Shown here: positions 9,111 to 18,559 of the stretch, piece by piece
Layout: every line of letters starts with the position of its first letter
Numbering within the stretch: the first letter of the stretch is position 1
Source of the DNA: UBA4582 sp964228885
Lineage (GTDB): Bacteria; Pseudomonadota; Gammaproteobacteria; Pseudomonadales; Azotimanducaceae
Assembly: GCA_964228885.1 (NCBI GenBank)
Contig: CAXRCG010000064.1
Span: 1-64,000 of the forward strand
DNA: 64,000 bases
Direction: 5' to 3'
The notes under the pieces: model-generated
What the model was told of the DNA's origin: nothing
What the model saw: only the letters and a program-made list of their open reading frames with translations
Database searches by the model: none
Translations under genes and position numbers: made by a program

Positions 9111-12100
9111 TTTTGTTCTGCCTGCTTAGTCTCGAGCTCATCCTTAACAAACCAAGGCTTGCCTGACTTGTCCAGATAAAGTTTTCTCATATCTTCTTCA
9201 GTCAACGGTCCGGAACCTAATCGGCTAAATACCGCAACCTGACCTCCAGTTTCGTCCACTGCCCGATCTCTTTCTAAACCTCGACTCAAAGATAGAGCGG
9301 GCTTTTCTGTTTCAAAAGTTGCAATTAGTTCTGGCACAGGTTCAGGGCTGAATCCGTAGTAACGCGGCTGGGATTTAGGAGAAGTCAATTGCACAACCTT
9401 CAACCCACCAACACCGTCCGCAACGTATGCGTACAAACTTGCATTGGTACTGGCCACCACCACGTCTCTGGCATCAACTAGACCATCATCCAGCCGAGCG
9501 TACTCAATCATATTTTCTGGATCGGTCACATCCACGATGATCAGACCCTCACTTCCAGCCGCAACATAAGCGAAGGTCCTCGCAAGCGTCAAATTATTTG
9601 CATTACTTAACTTGATCACATTATTCGGCGTGAGTTTTGGGTTATTCGGGTCTGTCACATCAACAACTTTAAGACCCTCGGCATCCGTAACAAATGCATA
9701 TCGAAATTGTAAGTAAACGCCTCGTGCATCATTCATCGGCACTGTCGCCACGTGCTTTGGATTAAGCGGATCATCGAGATCGACTATCACCAAACCGGCT
9801 CGCGCAGAAATATAGGCATAGTGACCACCTACCGATAGATGTTTTGCTCCATCAAGAACCCCATCAGCGTTCCAGGTCACTGCCCGCTCTAAGAAGTTGT
9901 TGCGAGGCTCACCGTCTGAGAGGGTGTTGACATTGGTTAAGATCAAACCTTCAATCGAATCAGTGATCAAAGCGTAGTTGTATATTGGATGCGTTGGTCT
10001 TTCCTGATTTTGCACCCTCATCAATTCGCCTACGTTTCTCTCCGGCGCTATCGGCTGCGTAGTGAGCAACGATACACAAGTCGCATCTTTAGAGGGAATC
10101 GTTGTGTCTTGACCGTAACGAGATGCTGGTGCGGTGATAATCCTCTGGCTGATACCCTTATTCGCTATGCCAGCCACATCATATACCTGCAGTCCTTTTT
10201 CACCCGCCGCAGCAAACAAATACTCACCTCGAAGTTGGATACAATTTACTTCACCTGAGCTGTGGCTATAACCTGTCTTAAGCTCATCGCCAGCTGCTTC
10301 GTGATTGTCAAAGAAATCCGGGTAGACCACGCTGTGTAAGTAACTACCAATGACCGTTTGTGGCTCATCCCATTCGGTCACTTGCACCGCTTCGACAGAA
10401 CCCGCACCACCCAAGTAAGCGTGGTATCCGACAAAATCGACAAAGTCTGTACCATAACCCATTGTTTGCGTAAGGATCGCGTTGTTATCTTTTTCTTCTG
10501 AGAGATGACAGTCACTACACACACGGGTCTCGGTTTTTCGCACCGTATGTGCAAAGTGCGGATTAATTGCCTGAGAACTATAGCCACTGGCCGAAATCGG
10601 TGGTTGTTGAACGTAGATTTTCTCGCGATTTGAGTTAGTTGACGAGAGCACCAAAGCAGACGTCGAACGAAGCGGCGCAATCCTGCCACCATTTATCGGA
10701 CCTCGACGGCCTAACATGAATATTTGATCGCGAACTACTTGTGGATTGTATGTCGCGTAGTTTCTTGTTTCACCACCTTCGTAGTGCTTTCGTTCAGTTT
10801 TCCAATTCGCCTCAATCGGCAGGTGACAGCCTGCGCAACTGGTTGTCCAAGACTGGTGACAGGTATAACACTCCATTGTGTCATATCCGTGCGCGCGTTC
10901 CTCTGCGGGCACATCCACGCCCCACTCTTGTGTCGAAGAATCCCTCTTCATGGTTTTCGCTCGCGCAGCTTTTTCGTTGTACTCTGAACTTTGAGGATTA
11001 ACCGAGTCTTTAACCAGACTCATTTCCCACTCGCGGTCAGGCCACAACAAACTACGTTGAAAGAGTTTACCATCGCGCCAATTAAATCTAGGTTCACCAT
11101 CAGGATTTCGAATTAGGCTCAGATCCGTGCCACCTGGAGGCGCTGCGGGGCCTGATGTCTTCAGCGTTGGGTATTCGTTCGCTGTGCCGTGACAATCGAC
11201 ACAGTCGATTTCAACCGCATTCGCAACTTCTCCGTATATATGTCCGTTGCCATGGCTATCCTGTGAGAAGTGACAATCAACACAGTGCATACCAACGTCC
11301 AAGTGGATCGACGACATATGCACGGCCTTGTCCCATTTCTTTGGATCGTCCGGCTCAACGATCTCACCGCCTTTGTCCAGTAAATTACCTTTACGATCTT
11401 TTTTGAACACTGCTCGGAAGTTCCAGCCGTGCCCATGATAATCAGCAAATTGGGTATTCTTGAGATCTGGATTCAGCTCTGAAACGCCTCGTAAAAACTC
11501 CTGATCTTTCCAAAGTCCGCGGGTCGCTGCAGCTTCAGGGTTGTTTTTGTTGGTTTCCCGTATTTCATGGTCGCTTGGGTATTCCTGCTCTTTTGGGAAC
11601 ATAGACTCAGCATCTGACTCATAGTCCCACATCGTGTATCCCATAAAACTGTTTACAAACATGTTAGGCTGATGCATGTGACACGAAATACACTGGGCGG
11701 TAGGAATAGCTCTGGAAAAAACGTGTTTAATCGGATGACCTTCCTCGTTTTTGGGAATGGTTGGATCTACCGTCTGAGTCATACCCGTGTGGCCCGCCTC
11801 TCCATAAGGACCGGAATGACGAGGATCCCGGTCATTCGCGTAAACCACATGACAAGATCCACAGCCGGATGTTCTGAAATCACCCGGGTTATCGTTAGTG
11901 CCAAGAAACCACATTAATGGATCATTAAGCCTTGTTTTGTGGACATTCAATACGGGTACAGAAATTCTCTGCCCTGTACCAGGCCCTCGATTCGACTGTC
12001 TGAAGTCGGGTCGGCCTGGCTCCTCAATTCGCTGCAACAACCCCAGCGCATTGGGCAGTCCTGTTTCCGGGAACAAGTTGGAAATATTCCTTCCGCCACG

Positions 12101-12862
12101 CTCGAAAACTCTGAAAACATCCCCGGGAGGTACCGTCTCCCAAGAAGGAAGCGGATTCAGCATTGGCAAGACGCCATACTCTTTTTGAGCTTTCGCGGCG
12201 TCTTTCAGTGGTGGACCTTTAATCGCGCTTGGCTCTCCGTCCGGCGTGTACGCTTCACCTAGAATATAGTTTTTAAATGGCAACACATTATTCGCGTAAG
12301 TGGCAGCGCCAAACAACATCGCACCTGTCGCCATAATACTGCGCTTTGCTGCTTGAACAATTTCTAAGTGGCAGGCGCCGCAGGCTTCTTTCGCCACTCG
12401 AAGGTCGGAGGGATTAACAAAACGAACAAACTCCTTCGCTTCTTTATTGAGCAACGTGTAGGAAACTTCCGGATTGCGGCTGTGAGGAAAGTTCCAATCT
12501 TCGGGATAACTTGGGAGGACATGCGCTTCTTCCATGGCGTGGTCATAATCGCTATGTTCCGCGCCCTCATGCGCGAACACATCCGCATTACCGCCATGAC
12601 AATCAGTACATCCCAATATGACACCGGGGCTCGCATGCATACTCAAGCTGTCGGTATCCGTGTGACATGACATGCACCCGGCACTTTTTTCTTTCGCCTC
12701 ACCTAAAGATTGCGATCGAGGTGCTGGGGGAATAGGGTCGTATACTCGCTCCACATATGCGCCACCGGCCTCAGATCCGTAGGTAACATTTGAGAGGAGC
12801 CCACCAGTCAGTACCAGTAGCAACATCCCTGCTTTAATTATCTTATTCGCTAAATGCTTCAT
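9107..12862 (-). CDS. decaheme cytochrome c fused to LVIVD beta-propeller
   Basis: A secreted protein of 1251 residues with a signal peptide (about 1-29). Residues 63 to about 790 hold ten CXXCH motifs (CMSCH, CTDCH, CGACH, CGSCH, CISCH, CVDCH twice, CYTCH, CAGCH, CSDCH). Residues about 880-1150 hold about six LVIVD-type repeats, recognisable as YAYISARAGLVIVD, YAFVTDAEGLKVVD and FAYVAAGSEGLIIVD, which form a beta-propeller associated with bacterial surface proteins. It lies 17 bp downstream of the outer-membrane barrel gene and overlaps the pentaheme gene. The likely role is terminal electron transfer at or beyond the outer membrane, with the propeller for docking or surface attachment; that is inference from architecture and context. 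Confidence 0.85.
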   Translation of the reverse strand: MKHLANKIIKAGMLLLVLTGGLLSNVTYGSEAGGAYVERVYDPIPPAPRSQSLGEAKEKSAGCMSCHTDTDSLSMHASPGVILGCTDCHGGNADVFAHEGAEHSDYDHAMEEAHVLPSYPEDWNFPHSRNPEVSYTLLNKEAKEFVRFVNPSDLRVAKEACGACHLEIVQAAKRSIMATGAMLFGAATYANNVLPFKNYILGEAYTPDGEPSAIKGPPLKDAAKAQKEYGVLPMLNPLPSWETVPPGDVFRVFERGGRNISNLFPETGLPNALGLLQRIEEPGRPDFRQSNRGPGTGQRISVPVLNVHKTRLNDPLMWFLGTNDNPGDFRTSGCGSCHVVYANDRDPRHSGPYGEAGHTGMTQTVDPTIPKNEEGHPIKHVFSRAIPTAQCISCHMHQPNMFVNSFMGYTMWDYESDAESMFPKEQEYPSDHEIRETNKNNPEAAATRGLWKDQEFLRGVSELNPDLKNTQFADYHGHGWNFRAVFKKDRKGNLLDKGGEIVEPDDPKKWDKAVHMSSIHLDVGMHCVDCHFSQDSHGNGHIYGEVANAVEIDCVDCHGTANEYPTLKTSGPAAPPGGTDLSLIRNPDGEPRFNWRDGKLFQRSLLWPDREWEMSLVKDSVNPQSSEYNEKAARAKTMKRDSSTQEWGVDVPAEERAHGYDTMECYTCHQSWTTSCAGCHLPIEANWKTERKHYEGGETRNYATYNPQVVRDQIFMLGRRGPINGGRIAPLRSTSALVLSSTNSNREKIYVQQPPISASGYSSQAINPHFAHTVRKTETRVCSDCHLSEEKDNNAILTQTMGYGTDFVDFVGYHAYLGGAGSVEAVQVTEWDEPQTVIGSYLHSVVYPDFFDNHEAAGDELKTGYSHSSGEVNCIQLRGEYLFAAAGEKGLQVYDVAGIANKGISQRIITAPASRYGQDTTIPSKDATCVSLLTTQPIAPERNVGELMRVQNQERPTHPIYNYALITDSIEGLILTNVNTLSDGEPRNNFLERAVTWNADGVLDGAKHLSVGGHYAYISARAGLVIVDLDDPLNPKHVATVPMNDARGVYLQFRYAFVTDAEGLKVVDVTDPNNPKLTPNNVIKLSNANNLTLARTFAYVAAGSEGLIIVDVTDPENMIEYARLDDGLVDARDVVVASTNASLYAYVADGVGGLKVVQLTSPKSQPRYYGFSPEPVPELIATFETEKPALSLSRGLERDRAVDETGGQVAVFSRLGSGPLTEEDMRKLYLDKSGKPWFVKDELETKQAEQK

Positions 12863-12879
12863 GTTCTGAAACTTCGTTC

Positions 12880-14721
12880 CTAGTACGTCAGTGTAATGTT
12901 GGCTAATATCGAATACGGCGTATCAGCCTCATTACCATACAAATCGTCAAATCCATCTCCGCCAATCAGCGCGGCACCCGACAGCCTAACCACAATGTTT
13001 TGTGTCATAAATGGTCTATAGGTTAATGACAGCGAAACGTCATGCCCTAGCATGTCATCAATGGGACCCTGTTGCCTTAATGCTTCCAAAAGCGTCGTCG
13101 AATCAAAGCGGAAATAGTTCCAATTCGCCGATAATCGCAGTTCAGGAAGCAGATCAGCGTCAGCACCGACACCGATCATTTGAATACCTGGGTTAATAAA
13201 ATTAGATTGACCTTGTTCCTTTGAGGGCCTTAATGACGGAATAACACCGTTTCGGCCCATGAGCGCTATGCCACCGCCGCCAATCAGCGGGACGTTTTGC
13301 CTAATGATAAAACTGGTGTCTGCACCCGCGAACTGAGGATTCTCAAAAATCGCATCAAATCCATTTGCCTCGTCATCAAACGGATCGTCATCGCCAGAAC
13401 TCCACAATGCAGAGATTCTAGGTCTAAGCCAATCGAAATCCATAGATGCCTCTGCAGCCATGAAAAACGCGCTAATATCCTCTTCTTTTCCGGCTAGCCT
13501 CGTACTGCTTTGTTGCCCAAATGCATAATAAACAGACGTTGTCAGATTGACTCGGTCAAAGTGACCATCGCCGCTGTAACCTATATAGGTCACCTCATAG
13601 TTGCGAGTACGTTCTTCAAAAAGTGATGCCGGCCGTTGGATAAAACCATTTTTATCAAACAGAAACTGACCCTGCTCGCGATTGCTATTGTGGGTCACTG
13701 AGGCTTGAGAGAAGAACCCCAACCGAGGAAAATCTTGCCAATAGACATTTGCGGCAAAGATATGATCATCCCGTAAATCTTGTGTGACGTCGTTCAACCC
13801 ACTGTTAGTGTCTTTCTCGAGTCGCTGAAACCATGCCAGATTATATTGGAACCGGTTGTTATCACGATTACCAAAGAATCGCACGCCGAATTGCGCATCT
13901 TGGAAAAGGAAGCCACGGAAATCGCTGGAGAAAGGCTGGATGCCGACTCGCACGCTATCAAAGTCATAGCGGTCACTTACATTCCGCAAATGCTTATCAA
14001 CAAACAGTGCTTGCACACCCATAAAGGTATCTCGTCGCTTCCGTCCATCTCGACCGCCAAGATCGGGGTCAACATTCAAGATTCCCTTCTCATCCGCGTG
14101 AACCTGATTGATGTTAAACACAGGCGTGAAACGGAACTCCCAGTCTGGCGGCTTAAAAGTAGTATTACCCTTGTAAAATACGTTCTCGAGAATAAGGTTA
14201 GTCGCAAATATGGTCGTCTCGCCTTGTCCGATCGTGTCTAAACTACCTGGCCTTGTTGTTGTTGCGCCACCCACAGGAATAGGGAACCGGCGAGGTTCGA
14301 TAATAGAGTCACTAATAGCAATGATGCTATAGAACCAATCTTTGCCCCACGCGGGTACATCACCCTTCAGCCAATTTTGGGTATTATAGGGGTCCCAGAG
14401 GTTCTCTTTAATACCGACGGCATTCACTATCCTCCAGCGGTCAGGCACCATTGGTCCTAGGTCAACAGGGTCGGTCCAAGCAGTGATACGTCCCTCTTCC
14501 TCGACATCTTCACATGCAGGCAGCTGGTATTCTTCAACTGGCACACCTGGCCGCCGACGAGCTGGGGGCATTTCACCTGCTTCAGCGCAGTAACCGCTGG
14601 CTGGCGTAATACCAGAACTGCCCTGCCTCGACTCAGCCAATAAAGGACCGGACGCACAACAAGTGAGCAGGATAGTCAGCCAGGTCAATTGCCGCCCTAT
14701 AGCAGGCTGCTCATATCCCAT
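12880..14721 (-). CDS. outer-membrane beta-barrel protein of redox cluster
   Basis: A protein of 613 residues beginning at the ATG at 14721, preceded by GGAGGT at ideal spacing; a longer frame to 14748 is less likely. A signal peptide ends near LLA-ES. The rest alternates polar and hydrophobic residues in many amphipathic strands rich in aromatics and ends NITLTY, the terminal aromatic signature recognised by the Bam machinery. There is no haem motif. I do not recognise a named family, but its position between multihaem cytochrome genes parallels the porin of porin-cytochrome conduits. It overlaps the GlcG-like lipoprotein gene by 11 nt. Size suggests more than 20 strands. Confidence 0.72.
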   Translation of the reverse strand: MGYEQPAIGRQLTWLTILLTCCASGPLLAESRQGSSGITPASGYCAEAGEMPPARRRPGVPVEEYQLPACEDVEEEGRITAWTDPVDLGPMVPDRWRIVNAVGIKENLWDPYNTQNWLKGDVPAWGKDWFYSIIAISDSIIEPRRFPIPVGGATTTRPGSLDTIGQGETTIFATNLILENVFYKGNTTFKPPDWEFRFTPVFNINQVHADEKGILNVDPDLGGRDGRKRRDTFMGVQALFVDKHLRNVSDRYDFDSVRVGIQPFSSDFRGFLFQDAQFGVRFFGNRDNNRFQYNLAWFQRLEKDTNSGLNDVTQDLRDDHIFAANVYWQDFPRLGFFSQASVTHNSNREQGQFLFDKNGFIQRPASLFEERTRNYEVTYIGYSGDGHFDRVNLTTSVYYAFGQQSSTRLAGKEEDISAFFMAAEASMDFDWLRPRISALWSSGDDDPFDDEANGFDAIFENPQFAGADTSFIIRQNVPLIGGGGIALMGRNGVIPSLRPSKEQGQSNFINPGIQMIGVGADADLLPELRLSANWNYFRFDSTTLLEALRQQGPIDDMLGHDVSLSLTYRPFMTQNIVVRLSGAALIGGDGFDDLYGNEADTPYSILANITLTY

Positions 14722-16816
14722 TACACACCTCCGTCTCATTACTACCAATAAACGGTGTCTGGGGGCAGTTTACATATCGTAAACGCGAGGTCTGCCCGGG
14801 AATCACGATTTGATCCGCGCGGATTTCTGGAGGTGCATTGTTTATCGTGCCTAGGCGCTCGCCCGCCCTATGTAGGCCTAGAAAAGAAATCATGTCATCT
14901 TGATCGACGCCATCACCAGAAACACCTATGCCGCCTACCAGGGTGTTGTTGCGGTAGATTGGCACACTGCCGGGAAATATTTGGATGCCGTTGGGCGTGT
15001 TACTTACCGAGTTTTCTACCGTAAAAGGATTCGTTGCTGACAAACCCGTATTGCCTGTGCAGTTTTGCGGCACATCTTCCCCTACTAAGCCGAGTATATG
15101 TGCCACGTGTTGAATCACAGAGTTGTACACAAGATCTGATTGCAGTCCAACGCTGAAAATACTCCACTCTCCGGGTGGGGTACTAAGGGGTCCTGGCGGG
15201 CCCGAGATAGGGCCATCAGGGAAGTTAGGCCGCGACAAATTACCGCCTGATCTGTCTGCAAATGCCACTGGTGTACCTGTTGACTCGAGCGCATCGCCAT
15301 CGCCAAAGAAAATTTGCGTGTCTACAACGTAACGTGACAGCGATGGTGATGGATTATTTAAGGTATCTAGATTATTGAAATCAATTGGAAGCGCCAATGG
15401 CGCCAAATATAGAGGGTCAGGCAACCCGCGAAGTATATCGGCTGGGGTCTCCCCGGGTGCCCGTCCAGTCCCCGAGAAAAATGTTGCTGTTCTTGCTTTT
15501 TGCAATGATACGTCAGCGCCAAACACAGGACCATCTCTTGTCCTACCCATGCCTAGAATATTTCCATTGCTGTCAACAATAGAGACTGTCACGCGAGCCT
15601 GCGTACCAGCGGGCACACGAATTTGCGCTCTAGATTGATTCGCAAGGTTAATCGCTTCGTTGAGCAGGGTCTGTACTTCGTTTGCGGTCAACGCGTTTGA
15701 AGCGAGGCCAGCCGGCGTATCAAGACCACCCCTTGCTGGGTATCGATTTTGATCTGCTTCATCGACGAAGACAAATGCGTCGAGACTTTGACCATCCGCA
15801 TCAACGAAAGTTGCTGCATCAGCGGGCCTTATTCCCGAGCTCGCCTGGCCGAAGGTTGTACCTGCCCTCGCGCCTAATCCATCAAAATAGCCGGCGACTT
15901 CAACATAGGCACCGCGCGCCGCTGCTTGGATCGTAGCAATAGAGTCTGCCTGACCTGGCGTCGATTGTAGGTCAGCCACCACTGCATCGCTGAATCTCGC
16001 TGTTTTACCGACGAGTGTAATTTTGTCCGCTCGGATATCCGTTGGCGCCGCGTAACCTACGGTGGCTGCGGTGGCAATCAACTCATCAAGGTTTTGGTCG
16101 AAATCGATAATGATTTTGTCTAGACCGTAGATGCCGTCGGCAACAATACCAACACCCCCTACATTTATCCCATCTATATATAATGGCAATCCGCCAGGAT
16201 CAGCCGACAGTCCTAGCGGTGAGCGGTGAGGACCTACCGTGGAGGTAGCGCCCGCCTGAAACCGCCGAGAAAAGTCTGAGCAAGGCAATTGACTGAATTG
16301 CACGCCAAATAGAGGCCCTGAAGACACATTACCCTCACCAGGGTTGAAGTTTTCTTGCACAATTTGACTTGCGGTACGGGTTGTAAAGGCATTCCCTCCG
16401 GTCGATAAGTACGCACCCGTAATAGCCTTGGCAATCGCAGCAGCTGAAGATGGTATAAAATTCAAACTTTCCAATCCACCAACCACCGGCGAACCTAGCT
16501 CAGCCGTCGATGTGACTGTGACAAACCTTTCTGCACCCGTACTTTCAAACACGCCGAGCACATTACCCACCCTATCTACAACAGCAATTGTAGCAGACAC
16601 ATTCCTAGCTTCTGCTTCGGCAACAGCCTGAGCGATAACCGTTTCCACATCCACAGAAGATAAAAAGCAATTGTTACCGCAAGTGGTCGATGTGCCTCCC
16701 GGGGCAGGATTACCTACTGCACCCTCCTCTACTGCAACAGTATCACCACTGCCACCGCCACCACAGGCAGAGAGGAGAAATGCACCTAATAGAAAAGGTA
16801 TCAGCGCTTGCTTCAT
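14711..16816 (-). CDS. lipoprotein with two GlcG/HbpS-like haem-binding domains
   Basis: A protein of 701 residues. The ATG at 16816 was chosen: it forms an ATGA overlap with the preceding cytochrome gene and begins a lipoprotein signal ending LLSAC followed by a Gly-rich linker. Two copies of a GlcG/HbpS (haem-degrading/haem-binding Pfam family) domain are visible. Each has the strand SATIAVVDRVGNVLGV or VTVSIVDSNGNILGMGRT, and the later motif PLYIDGINVGGVGIVADG or PIYRNNTLVGGIGVSGDG. Both domains carry long insertions compared with the ~140-residue family norm. Four C-terminal and N-terminal cysteines could form disulfides. It probably sits in the periplasm or outer membrane beside the barrel. 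Haem binding is inferred from the family. Confidence 0.78.
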   Translation of the reverse strand: MKQALIPFLLGAFLLSACGGGGSGDTVAVEEGAVGNPAPGGTSTTCGNNCFLSSVDVETVIAQAVAEAEARNVSATIAVVDRVGNVLGVFESTGAERFVTVTSTAELGSPVVGGLESLNFIPSSAAAIAKAITGAYLSTGGNAFTTRTASQIVQENFNPGEGNVSSGPLFGVQFSQLPCSDFSRRFQAGATSTVGPHRSPLGLSADPGGLPLYIDGINVGGVGIVADGIYGLDKIIIDFDQNLDELIATAATVGYAAPTDIRADKITLVGKTARFSDAVVADLQSTPGQADSIATIQAAARGAYVEVAGYFDGLGARAGTTFGQASSGIRPADAATFVDADGQSLDAFVFVDEADQNRYPARGGLDTPAGLASNALTANEVQTLLNEAINLANQSRAQIRVPAGTQARVTVSIVDSNGNILGMGRTRDGPVFGADVSLQKARTATFFSGTGRAPGETPADILRGLPDPLYLAPLALPIDFNNLDTLNNPSPSLSRYVVDTQIFFGDGDALESTGTPVAFADRSGGNLSRPNFPDGPISGPPGPLSTPPGEWSIFSVGLQSDLVYNSVIQHVAHILGLVGEDVPQNCTGNTGLSATNPFTVENSVSNTPNGIQIFPGSVPIYRNNTLVGGIGVSGDGVDQDDMISFLGLHRAGERLGTINNAPPEIRADQIVIPGQTSRLRYVNCPQTPFIGSNETEVCNGI

Positions 16817-18546
16817 TGCAATGGGTCCATCTTCATGTGCTCTCCCATCGAGCTTTGGGAATCTAAGTGAAACTCGTGACAAGTTGTACAAGTGCTTTGC
16901 AAAAGATTACTTGCATGTTCGCCACCGTGACAGGAACGACAACTAAACATATCTGGCATTAATACATCAGTCGCAACGGCGGAGCTCTCCGCTTCATGAC
17001 ACCCGTCACACTGCATATTCTTATGTTTGCTGTGCGAGAACACTGACAGAGGCATCCAGCTTTCATTAACTCGAACTGGGGTAACCTCCCATGGTACGAC
17101 CTGATCGCCATTTTTTGCGATTTCATGACAAATTGTACAGGTTTGCTTCTCAAACAAATTTTCAGCCGCGCCATTCACTTTCAATTCTATGAAGTCGCTG
17201 GCTTGCTGAGTTAAAGGCTTGGTGTTATCCACCTGCGTCGCGGCGATTAAATCCGCTATCGACTCTGTTCGCACTCGCCGTCCGGGCCTTCGCACTTCGC
17301 GCGATTCAGGCATTTCCAATTGCGCTGTTTTTGAAGCCGCTTCCAGCTGATCACGGTTTAAAAACTGGTAAGCGTAGTATTCTCTGAGCGTAAGCATAAG
17401 ATCAGGTGGAGAGCCGTGAGGAACAACACGATCAGGTGAGGCCGGATCAAAGGTGAGCTGGTGGCAATCAGCACAATGCTGCTCCATCGTCACAGGGCGC
17501 ATATTCAAACCGCCTTTTTCTGGCTGATGACAATCTGCGCAGACCATGACCACTTTCCCGTCAACACCATCTATGCCATCGCTGCTGACGTGAATGTCGT
17601 GAGGAAAAATCAAATTGCTTTCTTCAACTAGATCGTTTGCATGCAAATCAACGCGTTCCCGCTGCCAACTTGACCCTGTCCATTTATCCAACGACACCAT
17701 GAATGTTGGGTGATCTTCCAAAAAGTCATTCGCCGGCCTCAAAGAACTATCAGCGAAACCCGCCACTTCGAGGTCCGCATGACAGGTTGTGCAAACCGCC
17801 TGATCTTCTCGGGTAATACTGCCTGTCGAGCTATGTTCTTTATGGCAATCCGCACATTGTTCTGCCGCGCCGTAACCTTGTCCCATCAGTTCTGTGTCGA
17901 AATGGTGGTTTACTGAGGTGTGACACGTCAGACACTCTTCATCCCTTGTTTGAGTAAAGGCCTCCGCATGACAGTAACTACAATCATCGCCCATATATGC
18001 GTGACTCTGGTGCAGTTTACCTGTTAGCCAAATCCCATCGTCCGGGAGCGGTGCATCACGTAGCAACGCCATCTTATCGCCACCCATATAAAAGGCCACG
18101 CCAGGAATCCCGAGCCCTAGTGATATAATGAGGACGAATAGCACCCATGAAATTCCTCGCTCTGGAAGACCAACATGCTTGAGTCGGGTTGTAAACCGAT
18201 CCCTCAGCGATTCGACTTGCTCGGCGGAAAGCTCGACTTCGACAACAAACTCTGCATCGCCTTCACCCGGCAATACGCGGAGCGTATGTCCTGATATATC
18301 AACCTCGTCACCCTCGCTCAACACGCTTTTCTTCGACAGCTGATCATTTACCGAAAATCGGTGTTCTCCACTCGCACTTAAGCTTAGCTTGCCCGAAACG
18401 ACAGATAACCTCGAGTGTGCAAGAGGTAAACGCCGATCAGAGATTTGAATAACCTGATCTGTGCCTCGTCCAATCGTGGCGACGCTGCCGTCAAAGGTGC
18501 TCTGTTGAACACTTTTTGACTCGATGTAACGTACTATTATGCGCAC
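16813..18546 (-). CDS. FHA-domain, membrane-anchored decaheme cytochrome c
   Basis: A protein of 577 residues starting at GTG (18546) after AAGGAT. Residues 15-90 form an FHA domain (IGRG at 25, HSR at 44, VN at 66), normally a phosphothreonine-binding module. One membrane helix (about 132-154) follows, then ten CXXCH haem motifs (CSYCH at 189, then CLTCH, CADCH, CTTCH, CADCH, CADCH, CTICH, CDGCH, CRSCH, CTTCH). The topology therefore puts FHA in the cytoplasm and the haems in the periplasm. The gene follows the cytochrome b gene by 13 nt and overlaps the GlcG-like gene by ATGA. It probably passes electrons from cytochrome b into the periplasm. Confidence 0.85.
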   Translation of the reverse strand: MRIIVRYIESKSVQQSTFDGSVATIGRGTDQVIQISDRRLPLAHSRLSVVSGKLSLSASGEHRFSVNDQLSKKSVLSEGDEVDISGHTLRVLPGEGDAEFVVEVELSAEQVESLRDRFTTRLKHVGLPERGISWVLFVLIISLGLGIPGVAFYMGGDKMALLRDAPLPDDGIWLTGKLHQSHAYMGDDCSYCHAEAFTQTRDEECLTCHTSVNHHFDTELMGQGYGAAEQCADCHKEHSSTGSITREDQAVCTTCHADLEVAGFADSSLRPANDFLEDHPTFMVSLDKWTGSSWQRERVDLHANDLVEESNLIFPHDIHVSSDGIDGVDGKVVMVCADCHQPEKGGLNMRPVTMEQHCADCHQLTFDPASPDRVVPHGSPPDLMLTLREYYAYQFLNRDQLEAASKTAQLEMPESREVRRPGRRVRTESIADLIAATQVDNTKPLTQQASDFIELKVNGAAENLFEKQTCTICHEIAKNGDQVVPWEVTPVRVNESWMPLSVFSHSKHKNMQCDGCHEAESSAVATDVLMPDMFSCRSCHGGEHASNLLQSTCTTCHEFHLDSQSSMGEHMKMDPLQ

Positions 18547-18559
18547 TCGAAATCCTTAG

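Noticed and set aside
13780..14241. Antisense open frame of 153 codons in the barrel gene
   Set aside because: It overlaps the barrel gene, which has a signal peptide, good start and terminal aromatic; this frame has none.
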